The translations under genes were made by a program, and so were the position numbers. From the NCBI GenBank assembly GCA_019694475.1, contig JAIBBX010000002.1:248001-312000 (forward strand): a stretch of 64,000 nt of DNA. Direction: 5' to 3'. The DNA is from Parachlamydiales bacterium (GTDB lineage Bacteria > Chlamydiota > Chlamydiia > Chlamydiales > SM23-39). The first letter of the stretch is position 1. The number at the start of each line of letters is the position of its first letter. This document shows, piece after piece, positions 36,203 to 45,295 of the stretch. The notes beneath the pieces were generated by a model. That model was not told the origin of the DNA and did not search any database. It saw nothing but the letters and a program-made list of their open reading frames with translations.

Positions 36203-37469
36203 AGTAAAAATTCATCCAGGCAAGCTCGCTGGAAAAATCGCCGTTCCCACCTCGAAGTCTCACACCATTCGATCTTTGCTTTTTGCCATGATGGCCAAAG
36301 GAAAAAGTCTGATCCGACATCCGCTTCCCTCCCCTGACACAGTTGCCATGATCAACGCGATCCGCAGTCTTGGAACTGTGATCGATATGGAACAAGATAC
36401 ATTGATCATCGATGGGCTCGCAGGGAATTTGCAGCCGTCCGAAGATGTGATCCAGTGCGGTAATTCGGGCCAGGTGCTCCGCTTCATTGGCGCGCTTGCA
36501 GCTTTGAGCGAAAGCTACACAGTCCTAACTGGCGATCTTTCTATCCGCCACAACCGCCCTGTCGCGCCGCTCCTTAGCGCGCTCACACAGCTTGGCGTTT
36601 TGGCTGTCTCAACGCGGCTTGATGGCTATGCTCCGATCATTGTGAAAGGTCCTCTCAAAGGGGGAAAGGCCACTCTCGATGGAAGAGATTCGCAACCTGT
36701 TTCGGGACTGCTCATTCTCGGCGCATTCACCCCGCTCGAACTTCATGTGACGAATCCTGGCGAAAAACCGTGGGTCGCTTTGACTTTGAACTGGTTTGAC
36801 CGCCTAGGAATCCCTTATGAGAACAAAAATTTCGAACATTACAAAATGAAAGGCCATACGCAGCTCAAAGCTTTTGAGTATACGGTGCCAGGCGATTTCA
36901 GCTCAGCAGCCTTTCCGATCGCAGCAGCCCTGATTACTGAATCAGAAATCACCATCGACAATATCGATATGAACGATATTCAAGGCGATAAAGCGATCAT
37001 TCCCGCTCTTGAGTCGATGGGCGCCCGCTTTGAATGGGACGGCCAATCTCTCACAGTTAAGCGGGGTTCCACATTGAAGGGCGCCCGCCTCGACATCAAC
37101 GATTTCATCGATGCGCTTCCGATTCTAGCAGTCGTAGCATGTTTTGCGAGCGGCGAGACCGAAATCGTCAACGCAGCTATTGCCCGCAGAAAAGAGTCGG
37201 ACCGGATCCATTGTATCGCGAGCGAGCTGAAAAAAATGGGAGCGGACATCGAAGAAAGACCTGACGGCCTCATCATCCGCCCATCCAATCTGCACGGCTC
37301 GAAAGATCTTCAATCGCATCACGATCATCGCCTTGCGATGGCTCTATCTGTTGCTGGATTGAGAGCGAAGGGAGAGAGCCACATCCACGGCGTGGAATGC
37401 GTAGGCAAAAGCTATCCGAGCTTTTTTGACCATTTGGTCCGCCTCGGAGTCAAAGTGGAAATGGAATGA
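36195..37469 (+). CDS. aroA: 3-phosphoshikimate 1-carboxyvinyltransferase (EPSP synthase)
   Basis: Adds the enolpyruvyl group of PEP to shikimate-3-phosphate. 424 aa. SKSHTIRSLLFAMMAKG at the N-terminus, CGNSGQVLRFIGALAAL (PEP/glyphosate loop, here with S/Q variants of the usual GNAGTA), PGDFSSAAFPIAAAL and RRKESDRI are present. Overlaps aroB by 8 bp and aroK by 4 bp (ATGA). The altered GNSGQ loop may reduce glyphosate binding; that is inference. Confidence 0.96.
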   Translation: MVKVKIHPGKLAGKIAVPTSKSHTIRSLLFAMMAKGKSLIRHPLPSPDTVAMINAIRSLGTVIDMEQDTLIIDGLAGNLQPSEDVIQCGNSGQVLRFIGALAALSESYTVLTGDLSIRHNRPVAPLLSALTQLGVLAVSTRLDGYAPIIVKGPLKGGKATLDGRDSQPVSGLLILGAFTPLELHVTNPGEKPWVALTLNWFDRLGIPYENKNFEHYKMKGHTQLKAFEYTVPGDFSSAAFPIAAALITESEITIDNIDMNDIQGDKAIIPALESMGARFEWDGQSLTVKRGSTLKGARLDINDFIDALPILAVVACFASGETEIVNAAIARRKESDRIHCIASELKKMGADIEERPDGLIIRPSNLHGSKDLQSHHDHRLAMALSVAGLRAKGESHIHGVECVGKSYPSFFDHLVRLGVKVEME

Positions 37470-38008
37470 ACCTTCTCCTATTCGGATTTAAAGCTTCCGG
37501 AAAAACCCATTTTGGAAAACTCCTCTCTCACCAAATGCACCGCCCTTTCATCGATACAGACGATCTCATCATCGAGCTCTACAAGAAAGAGACAGACAAA
37601 CAACGGAGCTGCCGCCAAATTCATAAAGAACTTGGAGAAGATGCCTTTCGACAACTGGAAAAGCGGGCTCTTCATCTTTTAAAAAACGTGCAGAATTCAA
37701 TCATTGCTCTCGGCGGGGGCGCCATCTTAGATCCGAAAAACGTCGAATTTTTACAAACCATCGGCGCGCTTGTCTTCTTAAAGGCGTCTCCGGAGAAATT
37801 GAAAGCCCGTGTTCTTAAAGATGAAATTCCCTCCTTTCTCGATCCCAAAGACCCTGAAGGGTCATTCTACCGGATGATTCAGGAGCGCGAGCCGATCTAT
37901 CGGGCGATACGCGCCCGGGTGATTGATACCGATGCATTAGATGAGGCTGGAGTATTAGCCGCCCTTAGTTCTATACTATTTTTAGAGGAACCCCCCAATG
38001 GCTTCTAA
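37466..38008 (+). CDS. aroK: Shikimate kinase
   Basis: 180 aa P-loop kinase that phosphorylates shikimate. Walker A GFKASGKTHFGKLL, shikimate-binding DTDDLIIELY, and GGGAILDP follow the family. Overlaps aroA by 4 bp and aroC by 11 bp, so it is translated with them. ATG start. Confidence 0.93.
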   Translation: MNLLLFGFKASGKTHFGKLLSHQMHRPFIDTDDLIIELYKKETDKQRSCRQIHKELGEDAFRQLEKRALHLLKNVQNSIIALGGGAILDPKNVEFLQTIGALVFLKASPEKLKARVLKDEIPSFLDPKDPEGSFYRMIQEREPIYRAIRARVIDTDALDEAGVLAALSSILFLEEPPNGF

Positions 38009-39095
38009 CTTTTTTGGCGAACTCTTTCGAATCACCACTTTTGGCGAATCGCATGGCGCTGCAATCGGCGTCGTGATTGATGGCTGCCCTGCCGGCCTTT
38101 CCATTTCCAAAGAAGAGATCGATGCAGAACTCAAAGTGCGCCAGCCTGGCAAAAGCCCTTATACCTCTCCCCGCACCGAAAAAGATGAAGCAGAGATCCT
38201 TTCTGGGGTCTTCGATGGGAAAACAACGGGCGCTCCGATTGCCATCGTCATCTGGAATAAAGATGCCGATTCGAGCAAATACGAACCGATCAAAAACCTT
38301 TTAAGACCTGGCCACGCCAACTTCACCTATTTGCAAAAATACGGCATTTTCGATTACAGAGGCGGCGGCAGATCATCAGCTAGAGAAACAGCCGCGCGCG
38401 TGGCAGCAGGCGCTGTCGCCAAAAAGCTGCTCGCCCACTATGACATTGAGATTTGCGCATTTGTTGCAGAGATCGGCGGTATAGCGATTAATGAACCCAA
38501 CATTGAAGCACCTCACAAACTGCGCAAAAAAATACTGGCAAACCCTCTCTTTTGTCCCGACGCAAAAGCAACCGAAAAAATGATGAAGGCGATTGAAAAG
38601 GCTAAGGACGAAGGCGATTCGCTGGGCGGCATTTTGCAGTGCATCGCCAAATTGCCTGTCGGTCTCGGAGATCCGGTCTATGGAAAACTAGAAGCGAAAC
38701 TGGCCTCGGCAATGCTCTCTCTTCCTGCTACAAAAGGCTTTGAAATCGGGTCGGGCTTTGCAGCAGCCCGCATGAAAGGCTCCGAGCATAACGACGCTTT
38801 CGATGTCGATGAAAATGGGCAGATCACAACTGTGACCAATTATGCTGGAGGAACGCTCGGCGGCATTTCTACCGGACTGCCTCTCACTTTCCGGGTTGCA
38901 TTCAAACCGACCTCCAGTATCAAAAAACAGCAAGACACTGTCGATCTAAAAGGGTCGAAAAAACCATTTAAATTGCCAGAAGGCTCCCGGCATGATCCTT
39001 GCGTTGCTATCCGAGCTGTTCCCATCCTAGAGGCAATGACCGCTCTTGTGCTTGCCGATGCGCTTCTTTTTAACCGTTCAGCAAAATTGGGTTGA
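37998..39095 (+). CDS. aroC: Chorismate synthase
   Basis: 365 aa; makes chorismate from EPSP using reduced FMN. Recognised by the start FGELFRITTFGESHGAAIG, then RPGHANFTYLQKYG, the central DYRGGGRSSARETAARVAAG, and RHDPCVAIRAVPILEAM near the C-terminus. Last gene of the aro operon, overlapping aroK by 11 bp. A GAGGAAC site precedes the ATG. Confidence 0.97.
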   Translation: MASNFFGELFRITTFGESHGAAIGVVIDGCPAGLSISKEEIDAELKVRQPGKSPYTSPRTEKDEAEILSGVFDGKTTGAPIAIVIWNKDADSSKYEPIKNLLRPGHANFTYLQKYGIFDYRGGGRSSARETAARVAAGAVAKKLLAHYDIEICAFVAEIGGIAINEPNIEAPHKLRKKILANPLFCPDAKATEKMMKAIEKAKDEGDSLGGILQCIAKLPVGLGDPVYGKLEAKLASAMLSLPATKGFEIGSGFAAARMKGSEHNDAFDVDENGQITTVTNYAGGTLGGISTGLPLTFRVAFKPTSSIKKQQDTVDLKGSKKPFKLPEGSRHDPCVAIRAVPILEAMTALVLADALLFNRSAKLG

Positions 39096-39147
39096 TCCTT
39101 TTCTTTCAGGTGTATAAAATTTTTTTTAAAATTTTTCCCTGAAATTC

Positions 39148-39681
39148 ATGGCAGTTGAAGTTGTTGCTCAAATCCCTGTGACATCGATCCTTGTTCCAAG
39201 CTGTTTGGAATATATCATCAATAAGAAAGTGGCTAAAATGGCGCTTTCGATTATTGAGAACATCATCGATGTGATTTTCTCGTGGATCTATTGTCCCTAC
39301 AGTTTTCTCTATTTGGCTAAATTGACCCGCGTTCACACTTTTCGCGACGGAACTCCTATGTTTGACTGCACGAAAAACGGAATTGCAAACATTACAGGGA
39401 CTCAAAACAACGGACGGATTACCCTTTTTGCAACGCAAGTGTTCTTTTCGATCCGCCGGAACATTGAATACGCTTTTTCAAGGGCTAACCGGACGGAATA
39501 TGTAGTCGTTCAGGACGATCCTAGAGCGCGGCCCAACTGGGTACAGGTGATGGAACAAGAGATGAAATTCCCCGACAAAACGAAGCCGAAGGAAAAATTG
39601 TGGACAGTCAATGCGAATATGTCGCACCGATTTGAAGGTCAAAACCCCCTTAGGGATTTCTTTTTTGCTATACACATCTGA
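39148..39681 (+). CDS. Hypothetical protein with N-terminal hydrophobic segments
   Basis: 177 aa, no family recognised. Two hydrophobic stretches occur in the first 60 residues (IPVTSILVPSCLEYII and ALSIIENIIDVIFSWIYCPYSFL), followed by a polar domain containing VFFSIRRNIEYAF and a C-terminus FFFAIHI. The stop codon is directly next to the palindromic repeat at 39683. Could be an Inc-like protein; weak evidence. Confidence 0.5.
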   Translation: MAVEVVAQIPVTSILVPSCLEYIINKKVAKMALSIIENIIDVIFSWIYCPYSFLYLAKLTRVHTFRDGTPMFDCTKNGIANITGTQNNGRITLFATQVFFSIRRNIEYAFSRANRTEYVVVQDDPRARPNWVQVMEQEMKFPDKTKPKEKLWTVNANMSHRFEGQNPLRDFFFAIHI

Positions 39682-39682
39682 C

Positions 39683-39783
39683 AAACGCAGAACGCAAAAT
39701 GCAAAACGCAAAACTTTTGGCTATCGCCAGAGGTAAAGCCCCCACCTCCACTTTTGCATTTTGCATTCTGCGTTTTGCGTTTA
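39683..39783. repeat. 101-bp palindromic repeat with GCAAAA-type arms
   Basis: Left arm 39683-39713 and right arm 39753-39783 are complementary at 28 of 31 positions; both consist of tandem units such as ACGCAAAATGC and GCAAAACGC. The left arm begins two bases after the stop of the 177-aa ORF and the right arm contains the stop of the convergent DUF4239 gene, so it may act as a two-way transcript end. A single arm of the same family occurs at 47117-47148. Confidence 0.7.
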
Positions 39784-40569
39784 CTCGTTGTCCCATTCGT
39801 TGAAAAGTTCGATGATCTCATTGTAGGCAACCGGCTGGATGCCTTGAGGGCCGTGAAAAACGTTGTCCAGCGAGAAAACTAGAAAAAGCATGAACGAGAT
39901 ATAACCTGCGACGAGAGCAGTCATGATGATGTGGGCTCGTAGACGCTCCAAACCAAAGAAATACATGAAGCAGATGGTAATAAGCGCTCCCGAAATGAGG
40001 ATCGTCCACATCATCCCGCCAAGCCTTTCCCAAGAACTGAATTGCCTAGCTAAACGGGCATTTAAAAATGAATCCAATTTGCCGATCGATTCCTGATACC
40101 AAATCTTCATTTTCTCATCAGAAAGACTGACTTGGTAATAGCTATTCCAGATTTTTTCCATGATCTTTTGAACATCCAAATCAATTTTTTTGGATTTCGG
40201 GTGCCCCCACTCTTTTTGAATCACGTATTGGACATAATCTCTTAAGGATTTGCGAACGGCATCGCGCCCTTCAGGATTGAAAAAGGCCGCCTCCCGATAT
40301 AAATCGGCTATGCAAATCGCCTCAGTATGAATGGTCTGCGCCACGTCATTTGAACGACTTTGCACGTTGACTACAGTAAACCCTAAGATCACGCTATATA
40401 GAACACCAACAATACCAAGCGTAAACCCCGCAACATCGTGATTGGCTTTCAGATCCTGGACCGGGATCCATTTCCTCACCAAAATCAGTATTTCGCTACA
40501 GATCAAAATGGTTGGGACTACAACCAGCAAAGCGGAGAAGATCCAGGAGGGCGATTCAAACAGGCTCAT
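39781..40569 (-). CDS. DUF4239 (bestrophin-like) membrane protein
   Basis: 262 aa. Two N-terminal transmembrane helices and two C-terminal ones flank a soluble helical middle. The block GVLYSVILGFTVVNVQSR and VAQTIHTEAICIADLYREA are characteristic of the DUF4239 family, whose function is unknown. It may be a channel. Its stop codon lies in the right arm of the palindromic repeat. Confidence 0.65.
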   Translation of the reverse strand: MSLFESPSWIFSALLVVVPTILICSEILILVRKWIPVQDLKANHDVAGFTLGIVGVLYSVILGFTVVNVQSRSNDVAQTIHTEAICIADLYREAAFFNPEGRDAVRKSLRDYVQYVIQKEWGHPKSKKIDLDVQKIMEKIWNSYYQVSLSDEKMKIWYQESIGKLDSFLNARLARQFSSWERLGGMMWTILISGALITICFMYFFGLERLRAHIIMTALVAGYISFMLFLVFSLDNVFHGPQGIQPVAYNEIIELFNEWDNE

Positions 40570-40679
40570 TCAATCCGGAGTATAGGAATCTACCCGTAAA
40601 TCGACAATAATTTTTTTAACCAGCCTATCTAATTAAAAGCAATTAATCCAATCTTAATCAGATGTAAAATATTTTATTT

Positions 40680-40685
40680 TATAAT
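40680..40685 (+). promoter_or_regulatory. Candidate -10 box of the second PARG-like gene
   Basis: A perfect TATAAT 31 bases before the ATG at 40717, in an AT-rich gap. No convincing -35 box is seen at the expected distance. Confidence 0.35.
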
Positions 40686-40716
40686 TGATGCGATTTATAA
40701 CAAAAGGACAAAAAAA

Positions 40717-41994
40717 ATGGCTTCTGCAACAAATCTAGTTAGACTAGATACATTTAAATCGGCATTAGAACACGAAATTAGAAAGCATTTTGGCGAATAT
40801 GAAAACTCTAATTCTTGCAAATGCGTGAGAAGAATCGCCTCAGAAATCATGGAACAATACCCCTCAGGCTCAAATCACCTCAGTTTGAGACAAACCGACC
40901 AAATTCTTCAGGATTTGAAAGATCGAATTTCAAGTCTGCCAACATCGAGCGCTGCACCCGTATTTTTAAAGCAAGAGGCCAAAAGAGCTGCTTTTTCAGC
41001 GATCTCTGAGATGCAAAGAAAATATTCTGAAAATCCACACGAGGCTTTTGATGCTGACTTTTATAAGAGAGAATATGAGTTAGCCGATAGAGCTCGGAGC
41101 CAAGAGCTCAATGGAGAGATTTTTAGATCGACCTACGACGCGGTAAGAGAGGGACGTAAAATTGATCGCCGAACTCACCAACGAATGCTAGACAGAACGT
41201 ATTATGAAAGCAATCCTCCTCCTGTTGGCGATGCACGGCGCGGCACAACTGAAATCGAATTCCTAAATCTTTCTACTTTCGATGCGGCTTACAGGATGAT
41301 CGGAGAGGGATGCAATCCTCTCGTGCTCGACATGGCGAATAAAAAAGATGTCGGCGGAGCTCCGCATAGAGCCAATGCGCAAGAAGAAAACTGCTGCAGG
41401 CGTTCCGACCTTTACTTTGGTCTTTTGAAAATTTCTCGTGGCGAAAGAGAATATCGGCGGCACATCTCTCCTGGAGGGGTTTATGTTCCTCATGTTCAAG
41501 TTTTCCGTCACGGTCCTGAAAAAGGCTATGCATTCCATGAACCTTTTACCTGCTGCGTCTACGCATCGGCTGCTTACAATTGCAATCGAAGACATGGCGG
41601 CGGCTACGATAGACCTGCAGATGAGAGAGAATATCGAGAAGGGATGAAACAAAAGATGAGAGATATGTTCCGAACAGCTTATCGAGAAGGGCACGATTCT
41701 GTACTTCTTGGCGCCTTTGGCTGCGGAGCCTTTGAGAACGATCCGGAACTCGTTGCTCAGCTTTATAAAGAAGTTCTATCAGAAACCGAATTCGCGGGCC
41801 TCTTTAAAAGAGTGGCCTTCGGAATTATCGATATAGGCGGAACTCATAACCTCGAAACCTTCGAAAGAAGCTTTAGAGGATTTAGATGTGAAGCTCCTCC
41901 TGCATTTTTAGATCTACCGCCTGTGTACGACGAAGCGCCTAGAGAGCCAAAAAGGTGCGCTCAAAAAGTGCTTGATAGCTGCGCGATTTTATAG
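40717..41994 (+). CDS. PARG-like (TIGR02452) protein ending in a CaaX box; candidate effector
   Basis: 425 aa. An N-terminal helical part (residues 1-165) precedes a macrodomain-like PARG domain related to the product at 31.6 kb: VLDMANKK then GGAPHRANAQEE (residues 213-224), CRRSDLY and LLGAFGCGAFENDPELVA. The usual GGG of the signature is VGGAP here, while both QEE glutamates are kept, so activity is uncertain. The last four residues are CAIL, preceded by KRCAQKVLDS: a CaaX box that host geranylgeranyltransferase I could modify. No transmembrane segment is present, so prenylation would be its membrane anchor. The ATG has AAAGGA nine bases upstream. Confidence 0.75.
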   Translation: MASATNLVRLDTFKSALEHEIRKHFGEYENSNSCKCVRRIASEIMEQYPSGSNHLSLRQTDQILQDLKDRISSLPTSSAAPVFLKQEAKRAAFSAISEMQRKYSENPHEAFDADFYKREYELADRARSQELNGEIFRSTYDAVREGRKIDRRTHQRMLDRTYYESNPPPVGDARRGTTEIEFLNLSTFDAAYRMIGEGCNPLVLDMANKKDVGGAPHRANAQEENCCRRSDLYFGLLKISRGEREYRRHISPGGVYVPHVQVFRHGPEKGYAFHEPFTCCVYASAAYNCNRRHGGGYDRPADEREYREGMKQKMRDMFRTAYREGHDSVLLGAFGCGAFENDPELVAQLYKEVLSETEFAGLFKRVAFGIIDIGGTHNLETFERSFRGFRCEAPPAFLDLPPVYDEAPREPKRCAQKVLDSCAIL

Positions 41995-42029
41995 ACATTC
42001 GTCCTGGGTTTCATGCATAATTTTTATGC

Positions 42030-42350
42030 ATGAGCCGGGACATTTGTATTGATTTTGCTAAAGTCTCCATGGGAGCTGCGTTGCTTATTGCAGACAGCCA
42101 GGATGGCGCCCACCATCCTTATGCGGCAGATTGCGCGCGCTTAAGAGGGTTTAAAATGGAAAAATTCCTCTCTTGGGCTGATCGCATTTCCAAAGCCTTC
42201 CACGAAAAAAACGGTTCCATGGATTTATTGATCCAAGAGAGTCTCAAAAGTTTTAGGAAAAAACGGATTCAAAGACCCGAAGAAATTCCTCAATTAACGG
42301 CCCTTTGCGCAAGGGTCAATGAATTTTTAGATCAATATCGGCATCACTAG
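42030..42350 (+). CDS. Hypothetical small protein
   Basis: 106 aa, no family recognised. It begins MSRDICIDFAKVSMGAALLIA and is basic and helical toward the C-terminus (SFRKKRIQRPEEIPQL). It overlaps the convergent sufS by 4 bp. The only other information is its position between a PARG-like gene and the suf operon. Confidence 0.45.
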   Translation: MSRDICIDFAKVSMGAALLIADSQDGAHHPYAADCARLRGFKMEKFLSWADRISKAFHEKNGSMDLLIQESLKSFRKKRIQRPEEIPQLTALCARVNEFLDQYRHH

Positions 42351-43504
42351 AAAGCAACAAGCATCTCTTCGAGAGCTTCTGCGAAACGGTCCACTTCTTT
42401 TGTGGTGCTATAAATTCCGAAAGAGATTCTGGCTGCCGCTTCAAGCCCAAATCGCTTCAATAGCGGCTGAGCGCAAAGATGCCCTGAACGGATCGAGATG
42501 TTTTTGATATCGAGAAATGTTGCCAAATCGAGCGGATGGACCCCGTCGATGTGGAACGTGATGATCGGTCCTTTTTCAGGCGCCGTTCCAATGATTTTTA
42601 GGTTGGGAATCGCCTGCAGCTTCTTTGTCGCGTATTTGAGAGGGAAAGCGTGTCCCAGATGGCGCTGCACAAATTCGAGAGCTGGCTTCAAGGCTATGAC
42701 TGATCCAATGATGGGAGTTCCAGCTTCAAATCGGAGCGGTGCTGATTGATAAGTCGCCTCCTCTTTTTCAACCCAAGCGATCATATCGCCCCCGCCTTGA
42801 ACGGGCGGCATCCGGTCGAGCAGCTCTTTTTTCCCAAACAATACCCCAACTCCCGTCGGGCCATAACATTTGTGGCCTGAGAAAGCGTAAAAATCGCAAT
42901 TTAAGGCCTGCACATCGATTTTTAGATGGGGAGCTGCTTGAGCTCCATCGACCAAGAGTTTTGCTCCCACAGCATGAGCCGCTTTGCCGATTTCAGCAAT
43001 TGGATTGATCGTTCCCGTAACATTTGAAATATGGGCAAGGGCTACGATTTTTGTCTTGGGAGTGATCATCCCTTCCCACTCCAACTCTCCCCGGTCGTTC
43101 ACTGGAATGAATCGCAAAACCGCTCCCTTTTCTTTGGCCAGCATTTGCCAAGGCACCAAATTCGAATGGTGTTCCATTTCGGAAATGACGATCTCGTCTC
43201 CTCGACTGATAAATGTTCTGCCAAAACTTTGCGCTACTAAATTGATCGCATCGGTCGTGCCGCGGGTAAAGACAATTTCATCAGGATCGGCATTGAGGAA
43301 TTGAGCGGCTGTCATTCGGGTCTGGTGATAGAGTTCACTGGCGTGGATCGATTGTCTATAAATAGCCCGGTGCACAGTCGCATAGTCTTCGGAATAAAAA
43401 GAGGCCAAAGCATCGATCACGCATTTGGGTTTTTGAGCCGTTGCCGCTGTATCGAGATAAACCCAGTCTGGATGTTTTTCAAAAATGGGGAACTCATTGC
43501 GCAT
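42347..43504 (-). CDS. sufS: Cysteine desulfurase SufS
   Basis: 385 aa PLP enzyme that delivers sulfur from cysteine to the Suf scaffold. The PLP lysine is in SGHKCYGPTG, the catalytic cysteine in IRSGHLCAQPLL; FTRGTTDAINLVA and LVDGAQAAPH are family blocks. The preferred ATG at 43504 overlaps sufD by 11 bp, with GGAG upstream; a TTG frame from 43534 is less likely. Last gene of sufBCDS. Confidence 0.95.
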   Translation of the reverse strand: MRNEFPIFEKHPDWVYLDTAATAQKPKCVIDALASFYSEDYATVHRAIYRQSIHASELYHQTRMTAAQFLNADPDEIVFTRGTTDAINLVAQSFGRTFISRGDEIVISEMEHHSNLVPWQMLAKEKGAVLRFIPVNDRGELEWEGMITPKTKIVALAHISNVTGTINPIAEIGKAAHAVGAKLLVDGAQAAPHLKIDVQALNCDFYAFSGHKCYGPTGVGVLFGKKELLDRMPPVQGGGDMIAWVEKEEATYQSAPLRFEAGTPIIGSVIALKPALEFVQRHLGHAFPLKYATKKLQAIPNLKIIGTAPEKGPIITFHIDGVHPLDLATFLDIKNISIRSGHLCAQPLLKRFGLEAAARISFGIYSTTKEVDRFAEALEEMLVAF

Positions 43505-44609
43505 GATCGGCGATCTCCTTGCAAAATCCAGCAATCAACCATTCTCTTGCGGCCTCTAAACTTAAACCGCGGGAACGGAGATAGAATAATTCTTCCTCGT
43601 CGAGCTGGCCGGTAGTAGAGCCGTGAGAGGCTTTTACATCGTCAGCGAAAATTTCTAAATTGGGTTTTGCATATGCAACAGAATCTTCGCTCAAAATCAA
43701 GTTGTTGTTGAGCTGATAGCTCTCCGTTTTTTGAGCCTCGGCATGCACATAGATTTTCCCTTCAAAAGAAAAACGGCTTTTGCCTTTCAAAACGCTTTTG
43801 AAATGCTGTCTCGATCTCGCATTCGGCGCGATGTGCTCTACATGGGCGTGGATATGCGCCTCTTGATCTTCTAGTGTTGCAAGTCCTAAAAGCAGCGCTT
43901 CGCTGTTTTCTTCCATGAGTTCTACTCGAACCGATGTTCTCAGCGTATTGCCAAGCAACACCATTTTCAACCGGCTGTCCCGTTTTAAATTGGCTCTCAG
44001 AGCCTGCATGTCGCCATTTGCACGGTCAATGAAAACTGCATTCGATCCGCTGTCGAGAACCCAATCGATTACCGTATTGGAAAATCCACTCTTTCCTTCA
44101 GTTTCTTGAGTCAATTTGAGTTTCGATTCTCTTCCTAAATAGATGTGGATCCTTGGAGATGCCATCTCATCCCCTGAATAAATGTGCTTCAGATGCAAAA
44201 CAGCTTCGCATTTGGGCGGTACGTAGATAAATGCGCCGTTGCCGAAAAACGCGCCATTGAGGGCCGCGAACGGATCTTTTTCTTTACCTAGAGTCGTTGC
44301 AAAACGGTTTTGCAGGAAAAGACCGTATGGGCGCATCGCCTGGTCGAGCCCCATGCAGACAATCGGAGCTGGAACGAGAGATAATGTCTCATCAAAAAAA
44401 CCATCGACGAAAACGATTCCATTCGGCTCTCTTGCTAAAGTTTTGCGTATTGCAAGCTTTGGGAATGCCCACTTTCGGGTCAAATATTGAAAAGCCTCTT
44501 GTTTCGGCTTTGGCAGTCCGATGCTCTCAAATTGGCTCCACCCTTTTTTCCGATAATTGATGAGAGGATCTTTCGGATCGAGCAAAGAGCCCCAAATTTC
44601 TTCAAGCAT
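43494..44609 (-). CDS. sufD: Fe-S cluster assembly protein SufD
   Basis: 371 aa beta-helix protein, partner of SufB in the SufBC2D scaffold. The conserved C-terminal part is DDVKASHGSTTGQLDEEELF, then YLRSRGLSLEAAREWLIAGF. It overlaps sufC by 8 bp and sufS by 11 bp. Length is somewhat short for the family but the core is complete. Confidence 0.93.
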   Translation of the reverse strand: MLEEIWGSLLDPKDPLINYRKKGWSQFESIGLPKPKQEAFQYLTRKWAFPKLAIRKTLAREPNGIVFVDGFFDETLSLVPAPIVCMGLDQAMRPYGLFLQNRFATTLGKEKDPFAALNGAFFGNGAFIYVPPKCEAVLHLKHIYSGDEMASPRIHIYLGRESKLKLTQETEGKSGFSNTVIDWVLDSGSNAVFIDRANGDMQALRANLKRDSRLKMVLLGNTLRTSVRVELMEENSEALLLGLATLEDQEAHIHAHVEHIAPNARSRQHFKSVLKGKSRFSFEGKIYVHAEAQKTESYQLNNNLILSEDSVAYAKPNLEIFADDVKASHGSTTGQLDEEELFYLRSRGLSLEAAREWLIAGFCKEIADHAQ

Positions 44610-45294
44610 AGCCCTTCTCTTCTAGCTGCAGCGCCAATTCCGGCCCGCCTGTCCGCTCTATTTTTCCGCCGGCAAGGACATGGACGAAATCTGGCTTAAT
44701 ATAATCGAGAAGCCGTTGATAGTGAGTGATGATAAGAAGAGCGTTTTCGCTGTTCTTAAGGGCATTCACCCCTTTTGCCACGATCCGCATTGCGTCAATA
44801 TCGAGTCCCGAATCGGTCTCATCTAAAATCGCAAGATCGGGCCTGAAAAGAGCCATCTGCAAAATTTCATTCTTCTTCTTTTCGCCGCCGGAAAATCCTT
44901 CGTTCAAATTGCGGTCGAGGAACTCGCTTGAGATTTCGAGCGTTTTGGCACTCCCCTCGATATCGGCCTCTTTGCCGATTGCTTTCAAAGCGGCTTCGAA
45001 AAACTGCCGATTGGTAACGCCTGCGATTTCGAGCGGATATTGGAAACTCAAGAAAAGGCCTAAACGGGCTCTTTCTTCCGGGTCCATGTCGAGCAAGTCT
45101 TGTCCTTTGAACCAAACTTCGCCGCTGGTCACTTCATAGGCGGGGTGGCCGGCCAAAATTTTAGCCAGCGTCGATTTCCCTGCGCCATTGGGCCCCATGA
45201 TTGCATGGACCTCTCCTTTCCCGATGGACAAATTCAGTCCCTTCAAGATTGGTTTTCCGTCGATTTCGGCACAAAGATCTTTGATTTCTAACAT
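44602..45294 (-). CDS. sufC: Fe-S assembly ATPase SufC
   Basis: 230 aa ABC-type ATPase. Walker A GPNGAGKSTLAK, signature FSGGEKKKNEI, Walker B LAILDETDSGLDIDAM and the SufC-specific region HPAYEVTSGEVWFKGQDL are present. It powers the SufBD scaffold. One base separates it from sufB. Confidence 0.97.
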   Translation of the reverse strand: MLEIKDLCAEIDGKPILKGLNLSIGKGEVHAIMGPNGAGKSTLAKILAGHPAYEVTSGEVWFKGQDLLDMDPEERARLGLFLSFQYPLEIAGVTNRQFFEAALKAIGKEADIEGSAKTLEISSEFLDRNLNEGFSGGEKKKNEILQMALFRPDLAILDETDSGLDIDAMRIVAKGVNALKNSENALLIITHYQRLLDYIKPDFVHVLAGGKIERTGGPELALQLEEKGYA

Positions 45295-45295
45295 T

